Source of the DNA: Microthyrium microscopicum
Lineage: Eukaryota; Ascomycota; Dothideomycetes; Microthyriales; Microthyriaceae
Assembly (NCBI GenBank): GCA_010405405.1
Contig: MU004230.1
Location: 4,045,132-4,109,131 of the forward strand
Reading direction: 5' to 3'
Length of the DNA: 64,000 nucleotides
Part shown: positions 26,554-39,689 of the stretch, piece after piece
How positions within the stretch are numbered: the stretch's first letter is position 1
Layout of the letters: the number at the start of each line of letters is the position of its first letter
The notes under the pieces: model-generated
Database searches by the model: none
The model's input: only the letters and a program-made list of their open reading frames with translations
Told to the model about the DNA's origin: nothing
Position numbers and translations under genes: made by a program

Positions 26554-29500
26554 TTAGCCGTCCAACACACCGCTGTCCTTCAGATTTTTGAATAGCTCCG
26601 GTTCCAGGAATTTGCGGATCGTGATGTCTTCGGCTAGACCCTTGCGCCGCCGTGTCTTGAGGACGAAATCACGGGCCGTTGCTTGTGCTGATGCCATCTC
26701 CATCGGCCGTAGTTTGATATCGCGATCAAGTGGGTCGCCTGGTACAATCGACCATCGATCGAATACTAGTGACAAGGTTGCATTTCCTTTGGCCATCTGT
26801 TGCATTGTGTTAGCATATTTTCCTAAATATTGTATGCGAATGGGAATAACTTACTCGAAGATCTGTCTCAAAGCCAAAGGAATCAATGACCGGAATAAGA
26901 CCTTGAACACGGTATAAGGGGGTTCCTGCAACTGGTCCATCACTCAGCACATGCCCTCTTCTTCTCGCCAATACAGTGTACATGCTGGCTACAGCATCTG
27001 CACTTCCAACCATACTAGCCGCGTACACAGGCTCCAGCAACCGCGGTGCTGCCATTAAGAAGCTTGAATAACAAGCTCGACGTGCTGTTGGAATGATTTG
27101 TCCTCCGCCGCGAAGTATTGCTTGTTCCGCAAGGTCGATGTCAGTTAGTCGAAACTTGGTATTACGTATAGGCTCCTCGCACAGTGGACCTTCACGGGTG
27201 GCCCAGCTAAAGCCTTGGCGTAAAGTCTCTCTCACAGCACGCAGGCTCTTTTGGTCAACTTCGCTAGGTAATGTATCGTTTTGGAGAATATTGGGACCTT
27301 GATCTTCAGGTCCGAATGCCCAGATGTTTCGGCTGGCCAGCAAATCGTATCCATAGTTCTCCTCAAAGAACTTGCCAACTTTTCGAACAGGATCTTTGAT
27401 ATTTACTCGCCCTGCCTCGATATCTTCAGCAATTCCATCATCGAGCGGCTCGGCGACCATGGTCAGCTTATTCTTTTTATTTGGTGTAAGTGCATAGCAC
27501 TTGATGGCGGAAGTTTCAACGACGGTTTCGGCAAAACGAGTGACGGGATCGGATACTTTGACGTCCATCTCAGCGTACAGTCGACGCAAATCGTGAAGAA
27601 GGCAGTCCATGTAGAGTTCTCCGGTACCAAGCACAATATGCTCTCCGGATTCTTCTACTTTGGTGGAAACGAGAGGGTATGATTTGTTGATCTTGCGTAG
27701 GCCGTCCAGCATCTTTGGGAGTTCTGATGGGTTGATTGGTTCCACTGCCACCTTGAACACCGGTTCGAAAAAGTGCCTGACAGGCTTGAAAATATAGGCT
27801 GGCTCATCATCTGGAAGTTTCGGAGGAACGATTGTTGCTGTCTTGACGATGGAATTGTCGATCCCTCCTAAAAGCACCATGTTACCTGCTGGAATCCCAG
27901 AGACAGGAATTTGATATCTTGACTCGGCTATCCAGGTGTTTGATATTGTAGCTGGTGCCATGTCTTCTTCGTCATCAATTGTGTAGCCTTCACCCAGCAC
28001 ACGAATTGGAGCCCCAGCAGTGGCAGTTCCACTCAGAACACGCCCATATGCATAGAAACCTTTGGCATCAACTGTGTTGAAGAGTTTCGATACATGAACA
28101 ACCAACGGACCTTCTTGATCGCACTCAAGCATGGAGTCGGTGGTTTTGGTATCCAAAGGTCCAGTGTAGAACTTTTCGAGATATCTTTTCGCTCCCTCGA
28201 CTGGAGAAGGAATATGCTCCACTATCATGTCCACGAATCCGTGTGCTGGTCCAAAGAACTGTCCACATACCAGTTTAAGCAAGATCTTTGCGTCGGTTTT
28301 GTATTGGGACGGCTTCAATTCAATTCCAAGTTGAGCGAGGGTATCCTTAAGATCCTCAGGACTTTCACTTAGCGTATGTGAGAATAGTTTGTAGATTGGC
28401 TCCAAGACGAAGTTGACGAATGATCTCTTTGCACCCTCATCTATGCCCTTTCGTGTGAACTTCCGGCTTTTGGAGTTGTAAAAGATGTCTCCCCATAATC
28501 GGATGGCAAAGTCTGATGCGCTTAGTGACGGGTATGTTTGTGCGTACATTTTGGCGAAAGATTGAAGAGTAAAGCACCAGCCTAAGGTGCTACACGCGAA
28601 AGCCACATTTCCTTTTTCAGGACTAACTCTTCGACTTTCTCCTCGACCAGGTATAGTATTTTCGATTATCGTATTGACTTCTTCGATGACATGCTTCAGC
28701 TTGAAGTAGGCATCTTGCGGTGGAAGTTTGAGTTCGAGCATCAGTCTGTCCATCTTGTTTATGACTAGCACAATGGGTAAGTCCTCGAGAATGGCGTGTT
28801 TTATGGTAAGCTCGGTTTGTATCTGAACACCCTCTACAACATCAACCACCAAGACCAAGCCATCCGCTAGCCGTAAAGATGCAGCGACTTCATCCACAAA
28901 GTTGACATGCCCTGGAGTGTCGATGATGTTGACCAGATGAGACTTCCCCTTGGTACTCTGCAGCACCAAGGTCATAGGTGACGATTTTATGGAGATGCCT
29001 CGTTCTCGTTCCAAGATGTGGGTATCCGTGTATCTCAGTTGTTCTTCAGCCTTCCGCCCGCGCTTCTTGTCCAATTTTTCCTGAATCGCATGGGTTTCCA
29101 GAACAAGTGTGTCCATGAACGCAGTTTTTCCATGGTGTAGATGGCCTGCCAGAACCACATTGCGAACTTGCTCCGGAAAGTTCATCATATCCGTCATGAA
29201 CTCTCGCGAGAAATATACGGGCGGTAGGTCTTCTTCTTCCACGGTGAACTTCTTCTGCACCACAGGCTCTACTATAGGTTTCGACAGCGGCTGGGTATCC
29301 TCCTCTTGTACCATGGTCTCCACATCGCGACCGTACACCTGTTGCGCCGTGGGATAGTATTGCTTGTCTTCATGGAGAATAACGGCGTTTGATGGGCCTT
29401 CATCATCTAAGTCCATGACCTCTTGGCCTTGACCTGCATCTTCCTCCTCGTCATCATCGTAGGCGTAGGTATCGGCGGCGGGTGCGACATCGTCGGATTC

Positions 29501-29611
29501 TTGGTCGGAGTCGGCTTCTCCAATGTAGTTTCCGAACCTAGAGCAAGAAATGTTAGCTACAAGTCGTCAACAATGGTCGCGCATTACTCACTCGTCGTAA
29601 AGGTCATCCAT
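26554..29611 (-). CDS. SNU114: Snu114/EFTUD2, U5 snRNP GTPase of the spliceosome
   Basis: This EF-2-like GTPase belongs to the U5 snRNP and controls Brr2 and Prp8 during spliceosome activation and disassembly (family knowledge). Exons on the - strand are 29592-29611, 26855-29537 and 26554-26796, giving about 981 aa, the usual length. The first exon is only 20 nt (MDDLYDE) and the join reads MDDLYDEFGNYIG, the conserved N-terminus. An acidic N-terminal tail is followed by the P-loop GHLHHGKT (about residues 138-145), DTPGHVNF and NKMD, then EF-2-type domains II-V. The last exon adds the terminal WxIVPGDPL and KTRRRKGL motifs. Donors are GTGAGT and GTAAGT. It is divergent from the thiolase gene. 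No defect is seen. Confidence 0.97.
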
Positions 29612-29934
29612 TTTTGTGCTGAAGTGTCGAGGGGAGACGTAGGAGATAATGCTTCAAATTCGAGTTGCGATCTCGAAAAAATGCTGGAGGTTAGTAGAGG
29701 CAGGCTGAAATTCTTCTGTCGCCCCTCGCTAAGCCCAACAGAGCCTTAGCCCAGCTGTGGTCTCCCCTCCAACAGCCCCTCATCGTGGTTGGCCAGAGCT
29801 CTGTTCCGCCATCAGGCGATAATTTTTGGCATCTTCACCGCCTGAATATGTCCTTTCGATACATTCTGTTGTCGCACTTCTGTTCTTTATAATCATCTTA
29901 ATTGCACTTCTTTGAATCTTCCACGGATCCCAGT
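29612..29934. promoter_or_regulatory. Divergent promoter region, SNU114 / ERG10
   Basis: Only 323 bp separate the two start codons, so both genes must draw on the same interval. It contains several pyrimidine- or purine-rich runs and no clear TATA box, as is common for fungal housekeeping genes. Shared control is inferred from the spacing alone. Confidence 0.5.
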
Positions 29935-31297
<1,363 letters not shown>

Positions 31298-31520
31298 TTG
31301 AGCGACGCATTGTGAACCACTTTCGGGAAAACAAAAGCTGGTAGTTTTATCAATGATAATATGACTTGAGACTTGTTTATAAGACTCTGCTAATTTTCGA
31401 CGAAACATACAACATGCAACCATTAAGTCTCTCAAGTTATCAAGGCCCGGTCACCGATATGAACCATTATTACGGATATACCAGGCCAATACACCCCACA
31501 GCCCAGTATACCCATAACCA

Positions 31521-32950
31521 TCATTGCCTGGGAACTGACCATCTCACACTGCTTCCGCGCCGAACAACATCAAGCAGTTGCGGACTCGCGCCAGCCTCAT
31601 TGATAGGCTGCGTACTCTGCTTAGCAAACCCAATGCGCGGATTCGTATCGTTGACATGCTCAAACACCACAAACTGGCTCTTCAAGAAGATGTCTCCCCA
31701 GATACTCAAGGCCGGACTCCCCATCTGCACACCACCAAAGCATCGCCCACTACCAGTCGCACTCTTGCCTCGATCCAGGAAATAGCCAGGTACCGTCAAC
31801 TCCACCGGCGTCTCATTCGATGTCCTTGTGCTGGCAACAAGTAGCTTCAAGTCAGGCATCTTGGCTGCGCTCTCGCAAGGATAGACATAGCCGCCTTCAG
31901 TAGTGATGAGTTGGGCACCTGGTACGTTGGCGTAGAAGGCTTTCACGACTTCGGTGGGGAGGAGGAGGAGGGTTGTTCCTGTGTCGGCGATGCTTTGGAA
32001 AGCAGTTTTGACAGGCGGTGAGTTGCCGACTTGGTAACCGACTGCCGCGTATTCCCAGTAGCCGCGAGTGGTGTTTACGTTGATGTATTTGATGTCACCC
32101 TATGAATCTGTGTTAATGGTATGGCAGTGTGAGTGTCATGTGTGATACGTACGGTATATTTCTTTTGGTCTATGAAGCCAAAGTCGTAGATGCCAGTGGC
32201 ACCTTTCTTCAGGCTTACTGTGAAGAGTGGAAGTGGGAGATTGTCTTTAAGGTTTTCAAAGAACGTCTTTTGTCCTTGGGGCTTGATGGTGTTGGTTTTG
32301 CCGAATCCGAGCCCAAGTAGCCCATCACTCTTCTCTTCGTGGAATTGTCTGGAAACTGACGTGGCTACTTCGACTGCCTGTGTGTTCACCGTGGCAGCGC
32401 CAACTCGTACTTTGTCCATAAAAACTACTCCTGAAGCTGAGGTGCCATCGCCGTAGACAATCGTCCAGGTAAAGCCTTCCTTTTTCACGCCAGTGACCTG
32501 TCGTACGTTTGAGCTAGCAGTAGCATTGGTCGTGTTGACTGCCTCGGTGGGATAGAAAGTGTGGTTTTGTAATTGCCAGAGGGGCAACTTGTCGGAGAAT
32601 ACCCAAAGATCGCTTGATCCAGTATCGAAGTCCAGCTTCATTATTGTGTTTCCAACTTCAACTGGTGACAAGTATTCAAGGTCATTGCCCTCACTCAAAG
32701 CGATAATGCTGGCGGTTGTTTTTGGACCCGGCGGTCCAGGTATTGAGGGTGCTTGTCGTTTCTGCAGAGACACAGGTAAAGGGATTCCATGCTTCAGATA
32801 TGCTTTCCGTAATGCCCAAGCACCGTCTGCGTGTTGAGCTTCATTCTGTACTTGGGTGACACTAAAAGAACGCTTTTGTAGAGTAACAGATGATGCAAAT
32901 GATGAAGCAGAAAGAGCTAACAAGGACAAAATAATGCTAGCTTTGGCCAT
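31521..32950 (-). CDS. Secreted pepsin-like aspartic protease (family A1)
   Basis: This is an extracellular acid endoprotease of the penicillopepsin/aspergillopepsin type. Exons are 32153-32950 and 31521-32099 with donor GTACGT and acceptor ATAG, giving 458 aa. The start is the ATG in CAACAACATGGCC; an in-frame ATG seven codons upstream is possible. A signal peptide covers about residues 1-20. A propeptide contains two Lys-Arg (Kex2-type) sites, at about 26-27 and 64-65, followed by a Pro-rich bridge. Catalytic motifs are FDTGSSD (D109) and ADTGTT (D305), both intact. Two later Cys (YPCES and GRCFG) probably form the usual disulfide. A C-terminal tail of about 40 residues extends beyond the expected fold. 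No GPI signal is evident. It converges with ERG10. Confidence 0.93.
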
Positions 32951-34264
32951 GTTGTTGACTGTCGAAAACACCGGAGAAACTAATTACTAAAGATAAGGTA
33001 GGTGTGGAATCGAAGTATGAGGTAGTGCTTCTTTTGGATGCAGGCTCATTTCACGCTGGAAGTCCCAGACTTATACATGTTGCGAACTCAATGTAATCTT
33101 TACCTTAGTACCGTATATTATCATGATCCATCAAGATGAAAATGTCAAAGGTAAAATTCATGGGGCTCTTAGGTTTTCCAAGGCTGTTGGCAATAAGAGT
33201 CAGTGAAGGGGAGAGGCTCATTGTTTGATTGAATGAGTACAAACGGCTGATTTGCTTCTCACAGACCAAGGGGTAAACGCTGAAAGTTCTTAAGGTTGCC
33301 CGAATATAACAATGGTTCATCGATTATTTGCAGAATGTGCCTAGCGAGTCTTGATCCGAATATATTTGACCCGCAAAGCCCGAATCTGGGGCTACAAATA
33401 TCTAGCCATTCTCAAATTTGAACTTAGCGGGCTGTCCATAAGCAGACCTTTGATATTTTGTGTATATGTCTTCGGCGACTTGGTTTATTTGGCGGTCGAT
33501 ATGATGAAGTCATTTCCCCTTTGACTCAACACCTGGTTTCTGCAAACGACCTCGTTTCCTGTAGTTCGTGAGAAAAAGTCTCTTTCGTTTGCTCTTTCGA
33601 AACATGACAAAGAAACATTTGATATTTGGAGAAATATAGGTGACGTTAGGGTTCTTATGTCGCTGATCAAGGCATAAATATTCTATGCTAAACCACGCCA
33701 CCAGATATTTGAAATGACACAGATGTAGTGCGGAACTGTAAATAGTCTCGACTCCATAACTCCCAGTTCTTTGAGGCATAATCTGAGAATAATACATGAT
33801 GCTGCATATGCCGATATAACAAGATTATTTTTGAGGTAAGACGTTGAGAAGCGGCGGCTTTCTTGCTTGTAGGGCATCTGCGAGTAGAGTTGTCCGCACC
33901 AAATAGTGCCGCCTGTATACATTATTGATTTTCGTAATACAGAACGCGGAAAGGTCTATCAGTAGGACTGGGCGTCTAAATGGATTCAGGATTGCTTTTG
34001 AGTCAAAAAATGGTGACAAGCCTGAGATCTCAATACATCATACAGCGCCATCAGGCTCAGCCTTGTGTCGTGAGTCAGCAACCAATTAGAATGAAGGGAC
34101 AAGTAAAAAGGTGTGGTCGCGTCTTCAATTTGCTTTTTCTGTGCAACAACGCGTAAATTCTCCAGCTTTCAGTTCCGTTCCAACCTGAACCCATGAACCT
34201 TGAACCTGGGAATGTTCAAGCATATTTCAATGATTTCCAACGTCGTCCAAAGCGTTGAGTCTTT
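32951..34264. other. Long intergenic region upstream of the protease
   Basis: No supportable gene is seen. Several short open frames (60-95 codons, mainly - strand between 33105 and 34019) overlap one another, lack start context and match nothing I know. The interval next to 32950 should contain the protease promoter. Confidence 0.4.
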
Positions 34265-35311
34265 TCATCGATCGAAAACTTCCTTTAAAACATCAAATCT
34301 GGGACCCAACGCTCGCTTAAATTCGGAGAATTGCTGTGAGATCTGGAGCCTGATTCGCTCGAATGAATAATTTCCGTGAAAGCCACACGGCGCGATCGAC
34401 TGGCTCAACCACTCGCGCTTCACCTCTAAAGGCTTAAGTCCTACGCCAGCTATCAAAGCTCCTGCTGAACTGCAAGCCAATCTCAATATTTCATGCAGAA
34501 TTTTCCTCGTCAGTTGCTTGAGCTTGGAACACAAAACGGCTGTGATGGACTTGTTCCTGGCACCGCGTCTTTCACTCTTTGGAACGTGCCGAGAAGTCAA
34601 GAGCTTGGAAGGTATCAACATTTCATCAAAGCCAATAGCCATCCTCGATTCCTAAGTACAATGGTAGCATTGAAAACGAAAGGAGATCTTGCACTTCAGC
34701 GATTTCGGTAATCGGTTACCGGGCCATGAATTGTGGGCTTCACAGAGTTCGCAGTGTTTAGTGGTGTGGCTCCTGCGACTCTGGGAGACTGCGCGCGTCG
34801 CCTGTCCAGTGTCTGCGTTGTTGATCTTGTGGTTGCTGGGGGCACTCCCAATCTTCATTAGACAAAAGAACATGTAAATATGGGCAGTTTGAAAGCGCGC
34901 AACTCAAACTCTAGCTTATAGTGTAAGATCTAGGTATCTCATCTCTATTCGGCTGTTGAGGTTGAATGGTGCGTGTGACACCTTGTTGGATTGTTCCAAA
35001 ACACTGCAAGCGATTTCATCTTCAGCCTCATCGTGGAGTTTAAAGTAAACAATTCTCCGAATCTGATGAATCTCAGGCCTTCCCTGTGACTTCCGATTTA
35101 ACGTTGAAGTGGGAAATCGATTGGCTCCACTTCCTACCGCTTGGGCAATCTGGCCCGTAGCTTTGGACAATCCAGCTCATCTCGCGCTTGTGGCGTTCAA
35201 CATCTTCTCAATCTTACCCAAAGCAGTAACTTGTTTGGTGGGGCCAGTAATATGCTTCTCAAAGGAAGAAAGATGAGCATACATGTAGTTGAACAATAGT
35301 CTGGATATCAT
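34265..35311 (-). pseudogene. Possible decayed or fragmented protein-coding gene (unrecognised)
   Basis: Three - strand segments look coding-like but do not join. A 44-codon frame at 35177-35311 includes SSFEKHITGPTKQVTALGKI and stops at TGA. A second (34916-35170) includes PEIHQIRRIVYFKLHDEAED. A third (34265-34642) is Arg/Lys/Leu-rich and ends in GPRFDVLKEVFDR. Just after the first stop, reading resumes in another frame (DELDCPKLRARLPKR), as a small indel would cause. I found no splice pattern that reconnects them. It may be a gene relic, or a real multi-exon gene I cannot model. No function is proposed. Confidence 0.28.
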
Positions 35312-35717
35312 TTGTATATGTTCAGACCGCAACACGCACATTCTTCTTGAATATATCTGAACGCCATTGATATCCTTTCAATACAGAACATCCACAAACA
35401 CGAAGAAATCACTCAAGCCGCACCACAACTTCAATACCCTACTACTAACAACAGGCACAACCGATACAACACCACGCAGCGCATTCCGAATTGTAACAAC
35501 GAAAGCGCTTTACATAGCCTGTTCGAAGCAGACAGCATGTCAGAGACCTGAGTATTGATCTTTTCATGAACAGTAAGGGGCTACTTCTTTGGACAGCCAG
35601 TGCTAGATAAAGTAGCTGCTAATCATTCAGAAGGCACATACGAGATATTCAACAGAACGATATCAGACGAATATTCCACGAGTTTCTCTTTATTTTCCCC
35701 AATCCCTTTCCCAAATT
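35312..35717. other. Upstream region of the GH81 glucanase gene
   Basis: This 406 bp stretch has no convincing ORF. A short run near 35367-35558 is open but shows no coding character. CT-rich and TTTTCCCC-type sequence occurs just before the ATG, typical of fungal leader regions. Confidence 0.35.
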
Positions 35718-38700
35718 ATGCCGGATCAATCGGCTTGGTTGATATTTTTGCTAATATGCTTTAATTTACAGGTTTCCACAGTTCAAGGCCTGCCATTGGC
35801 ATTCAGCTGGCCATCGTTTCGAACATTCGGGCTTCCCAATATAGCTCCTGCCTTCGAAGTTCCGACATTGACGAACTTGTTTAATACGATACATGCAACT
35901 CAGCAAGTACCTACGCCTGCTGTAGCGACAGTGGTGCCAAATCCTACCACCATTGTAACGAACACTCCAGCAGCAGTATCAAAGACAACAACCGCTCCAA
36001 TTGTCGCACCGGTCCCTACGACTACGGCTGTCGCTGTTCCTCCTCCGGCGCCCGCTGCTCAAAGTGCAAATACTCCAGCCCCTGCGAATACTCCAGTCAC
36101 GGTCAACACGCCAGCTCCAGCGAATACTCCAGCGGCTGCAAATACGCCAGCTCCAGCGAGCACACCCGCTCCAGCGAATACACCAGCTCCAGCGAATACA
36201 CCAGCTCCAGCGAATACACCAGCTTCAGCGAATACACCAGCTCCAGCGAATACGCCAGCTCCAGTGAATACACCTGCTGCTGTTAATACACCTGCTGCTG
36301 CTAATACGCCGGCTGCTAATACGCCGGCTGCTAATACGCCGGCTGCTAATACGCCGGCTGCTAATACACCTGCTACTACTACACAGTCTGCAGGTGTATT
36401 TGCCGAGTACTCCGGGCTTCGTACCGTTTCTTCGATAGCTACAATCACGGTTACTGTTACGACTACTGGGGTATGTATTGCATTTTCTAAATTAAAATCA
36501 TTACTAACTGTAGGATTGATAGACAATCAATACCGTGTTGCCATCCACTGGTCAGCTCACGGTGGCTCCATTTCCTAATGGCACCATAACATCCACTACT
36601 CTACCATTAACCACCCTGGCTAGTAATGCGACCGCGCCATCAGTAATTCCGGCTGGATCAAATATATTCGTTCCCATTGCAGATGCAGGTGGCGCGCCTC
36701 CTCCGCAGTTCCCATCAAAAGGTGGCCATCCAGTCCAAGGATTAGGTATCGTTGGAGGTCATTCAAAACCTTTGGGAACGAACAAGTTTTGGGCAAATCT
36801 AGTCCTACAAGATCAAACTCTTCCTGTGTTCACTCTTCCATATTCTGTTCACTGGGTAAAAGGCGGAAGTCCCACCAACAGCTGGGGTCTTGGGATCGAG
36901 CATACTGAACGGTCGCAGGCAGTGTTTGGTGCTGGTAATCCTGCTGCATGTAAGTTTGAATTGGTTTTGGGGTAGCTGCATGGTTCTCTAACCCAAGATA
37001 GACTATACCAACCCTCTAGGATTGGACTCGATCATTCTCTCGGCGGCCGAACTATCTGGTACTGCGGTGTTGACTACCGATAGTCTTGCGGCTTTCAGCG
37101 TAAATGTCAATTTGGCGAATTCTGCGTCAGCAGCACCATTAATCACATTTCCTTTAGTGCAGGGCATGGGAATGATCACTGGACTGTACAATGCAGCCAC
37201 GGTGCTTATACAGTCCAGCATATACTTTAAGCAAATCTCGCCAGTAGCCAAGGTGGGATCTTCATATCGCTGGATCGTCCTTTTAACCGATGGCCACGAA
37301 TGGGCAATCTATCTTACTCCTTCTGATTCAGTGGTTCCGACGTTGACACTCAATACGAATGGCGGATCTATCACAGGACCTCAATTTTCTGGACTAGTGC
37401 AGGTCGCCAAACTCGAGAATGATGGCGAACAGGTGTATTACGATACCCAAGTGGGAGCGTACGCGGTCTCTGGAAATGTTTCTGCAACAGCCACAGGACA
37501 ATATTCGCTATCATGGTCAAAGAAAGGAGATGCATCCAAAACGCTCATTATGTTTGCTTTGCCTCATCATGTTGAGTCGTTCTCAAGTACTACTGCAAGC
37601 CAAGCGTTGAACATTACTCTGGACACGCCGACCAAGGGACTTGCTCGTGCCGTCAGGAGTGACGGATGGTCTCTAGTGGAGCAACTTCCCACTAGTATGG
37701 GATTCGCACCTTGGTCTCCAACCTTTCAGAATGTATCATCAATCCCAAGTTCTGCCTTGGCTCTAATCAGTTCTACCGCAAGCACAGAACTTGCCCAGGA
37801 TATGATCCAGCAGACCAATTTGAACACTGCATACTTCAGTGGCAAGGCTTTAGCCAAGTTTGCCCATCTAGTGTATTTGGCTAAAGACCTGCTTAAGAAT
37901 GATGGCTTAGCAGGAGCAGGCGTTGTCAACCTGGAGGCTGCATTCGATCTCTGGGTTCAAAACACAGCCGCAACAAGCCTGGTATACGACAGTACCTGGG
38001 TAAGTTTTCATCTATCTATTGTTCCCAAATTTCCACTAATCAGTTTGCAGGGTGGTATGGTGGATCCTTCTGGATTCACTGATGCTAATAGTGATTACGG
38101 AAACGCATATTATAATGACCACATGTTCCACTACGGATACTTCGTCTACACGGCTGCTGTTATCGCATATGTAGATCCAGCTTGGCTAACCAAAGGAACC
38201 AACAAAGCTTTCGTCAATTCGTTACTTCGAGATTATGCAAATTCTGTAGATGACGCTCAGTTTCCATTTTCGAGAAACTTTGATTGGTACCATGGACACA
38301 GTTGGGCTGCTGGACTGTTCCCTTCTGGAGATGGAAAAAGTAAGAACTCTTCAAGGAGACTCTGAACAGAGCTAACAAGAAATAGATCTCGAGAGTTCCA
38401 GCGAAGACACCTTTGCCAGCTATGCGGTAAAGATGTGGGGTAAAGTCACTGGTGATTCGAATACAGAAGCACGAGGTAAGTTGATAGCTGTTGGACTTTT
38501 GACCTGACCAGTGAGCTAACCTTGTTGCAGGAAACCTTATGCTGGCGGTTCAAGCAAGGGCTCTCCATAATTATATTTTGTATACATCTGATAATACTGT
38601 CGAGCCTGCCAATTGGATTGGGCACAAAGTATCCGGCATCATCTTCGAAAACAAGATTGACTACACTGTAAGTTGATTGTATCAAGAGTATCGGAAATAC

Positions 38701-39071
38701 AACTAACGTCGCACTAGACATTCTTTGGAACAAACGTTGAATATATACATGGGTAAGTAACCATGTCCAAGATGTCCCACAGTGACTAACAGCTTTCTAG
38801 AATCCACATGATCCCAATAGGCTCCCATTCTGGACTCATTCGTACATCCAAGTTTGTTGGACAAGAATGGGCAGCATTCTTTGACAGCGGAAGAGCCGAT
38901 AGCGTCGATCCAGCCTGGAAAGGACTGCTCTACGCCAATCTAGCACTCAACGATCCGAAGACTGCCTGGAGCTTCTTCAGTGCTCCAAACTTTGATATGA
39001 CGAATTTAGATGGCGGTGCCAGCCTTTCGTGGTATATGACCATGGCCGCGACTCTAGGAGGAGCCAGTTAG
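35718..39071 (+). CDS. Secreted endo-1,3-beta-glucanase, GH81
   Basis: It hydrolyses beta-1,3-glucan, in its own wall during remodelling or cell separation, or in other fungi. Eight exons: 35718-36470, 36523-36949, 37002-37999, 38051-38339, 38386-38475, 38531-38667, 38718-38752 and 38801-39071, giving 999 aa. A signal peptide (residues 1-24) leads into a low-complexity Pro/Ala/Thr region with tandem NTPAPA repeats (about 118-219), likely O-glycosylated. The GH81 domain starts near residue 300. It contains YYTNPLGLDS, DSTWGGMV, the acid-bearing stretch YYNDHMFHYGYF (about 746-757) and GDGKNLESSSED with E825 and E829, where family catalytic glutamates lie. In introns 1 and 2 the acceptor GATAG was chosen because nearer upstream AGs give stops. 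All joins keep frame and the catalytic motifs are complete. Confidence 0.94.
36069..36374 (+). repeat. Coding minisatellite in the GH81 gene (18 bp and 15 bp units)
   Basis: An 18 bp unit AATACACCAGCTCCAGCG (Asn-Thr-Pro-Ala-Pro-Ala) is repeated with small variations. From 36303 four perfect copies of the 15 bp unit AATACGCCGGCTGCT (Asn-Thr-Pro-Ala-Ala) follow. Units are multiples of three, so copy-number change would keep frame. The repeats make an opposite-strand open frame at 36059-36526 that has no other support. Confidence 0.9.
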
Positions 39072-39689
39072 ATTCGGCATTCCTATTCTAGGAAACTCAA
39101 CTTGTTTATATGGGATTACATACGGCGTACAGGAAAAGAGCTAGGATACCACATGATTTTCAGCGATTTATATGGGATAGACGGTTATGATAATGTTTCA
39201 AGATTGCATGGGTTATGACTGGGTATAGATAGAGATGGAAGGAATAATTAATCGTCAAGGCTCACAAAAGAAAGCCACTTCAAACGTTCATATCATTCTG
39301 TTCCCTGCTTTTCTGAGGTCGTGATAGGTGTGACAGTAGTGCTGTCTTCCCACCACGCGTTTTCAATGTCTTTTTTTCCATAATTTGTCAGCCTGATACT
39401 CATCAGTTCTGGTCACATCAAGTAAAGTTCCAGATCATTCATTGTGTGTTGACTTTGGCCCCTGGAAAAGAGATTGGTGTTAATCCACGGAATTGTTCCG
39501 CGATTTGACGGTGTGCGGAATGCGTCCGGCCCCTTTCCGCTTCTGCTTGTCAGCATATATTTCTTTGGAACAAAGCAGTTTGCCTACTGTCTAGATGCAT
39601 TACTTAACGCAGTACAAATCCATGGAAAGTCTTATACCATTCTCGATCAGATCCAGTAATTGTCTATAAAAGTGCGCGGTACGACCTCA
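39072..39689. promoter_or_regulatory. Intergenic region with TATA box of the pirin gene
   Basis: This 618 bp interval lies between the GH81 stop and the first pirin ATG. A consensus TATAAAAG sits at 39665-39672, only about 25 nt before the ATG at 39690. A transcript starting the usual distance downstream of this box might miss that ATG, which bears on the pirin start choice. No ORF is supported. Confidence 0.5.

Noticed and set aside
33105-34019. Several - strand frames of 60-95 codons
   Set aside because: They overlap in different frames and no splice model joins them; no family resemblance.
36059-36526. 155-codon - strand open frame opposite the GH81 N-terminus
   Set aside because: It arises from the codon-periodic repeat; its product is just AGVxAGAG-type repetition and the + strand gene is well supported.
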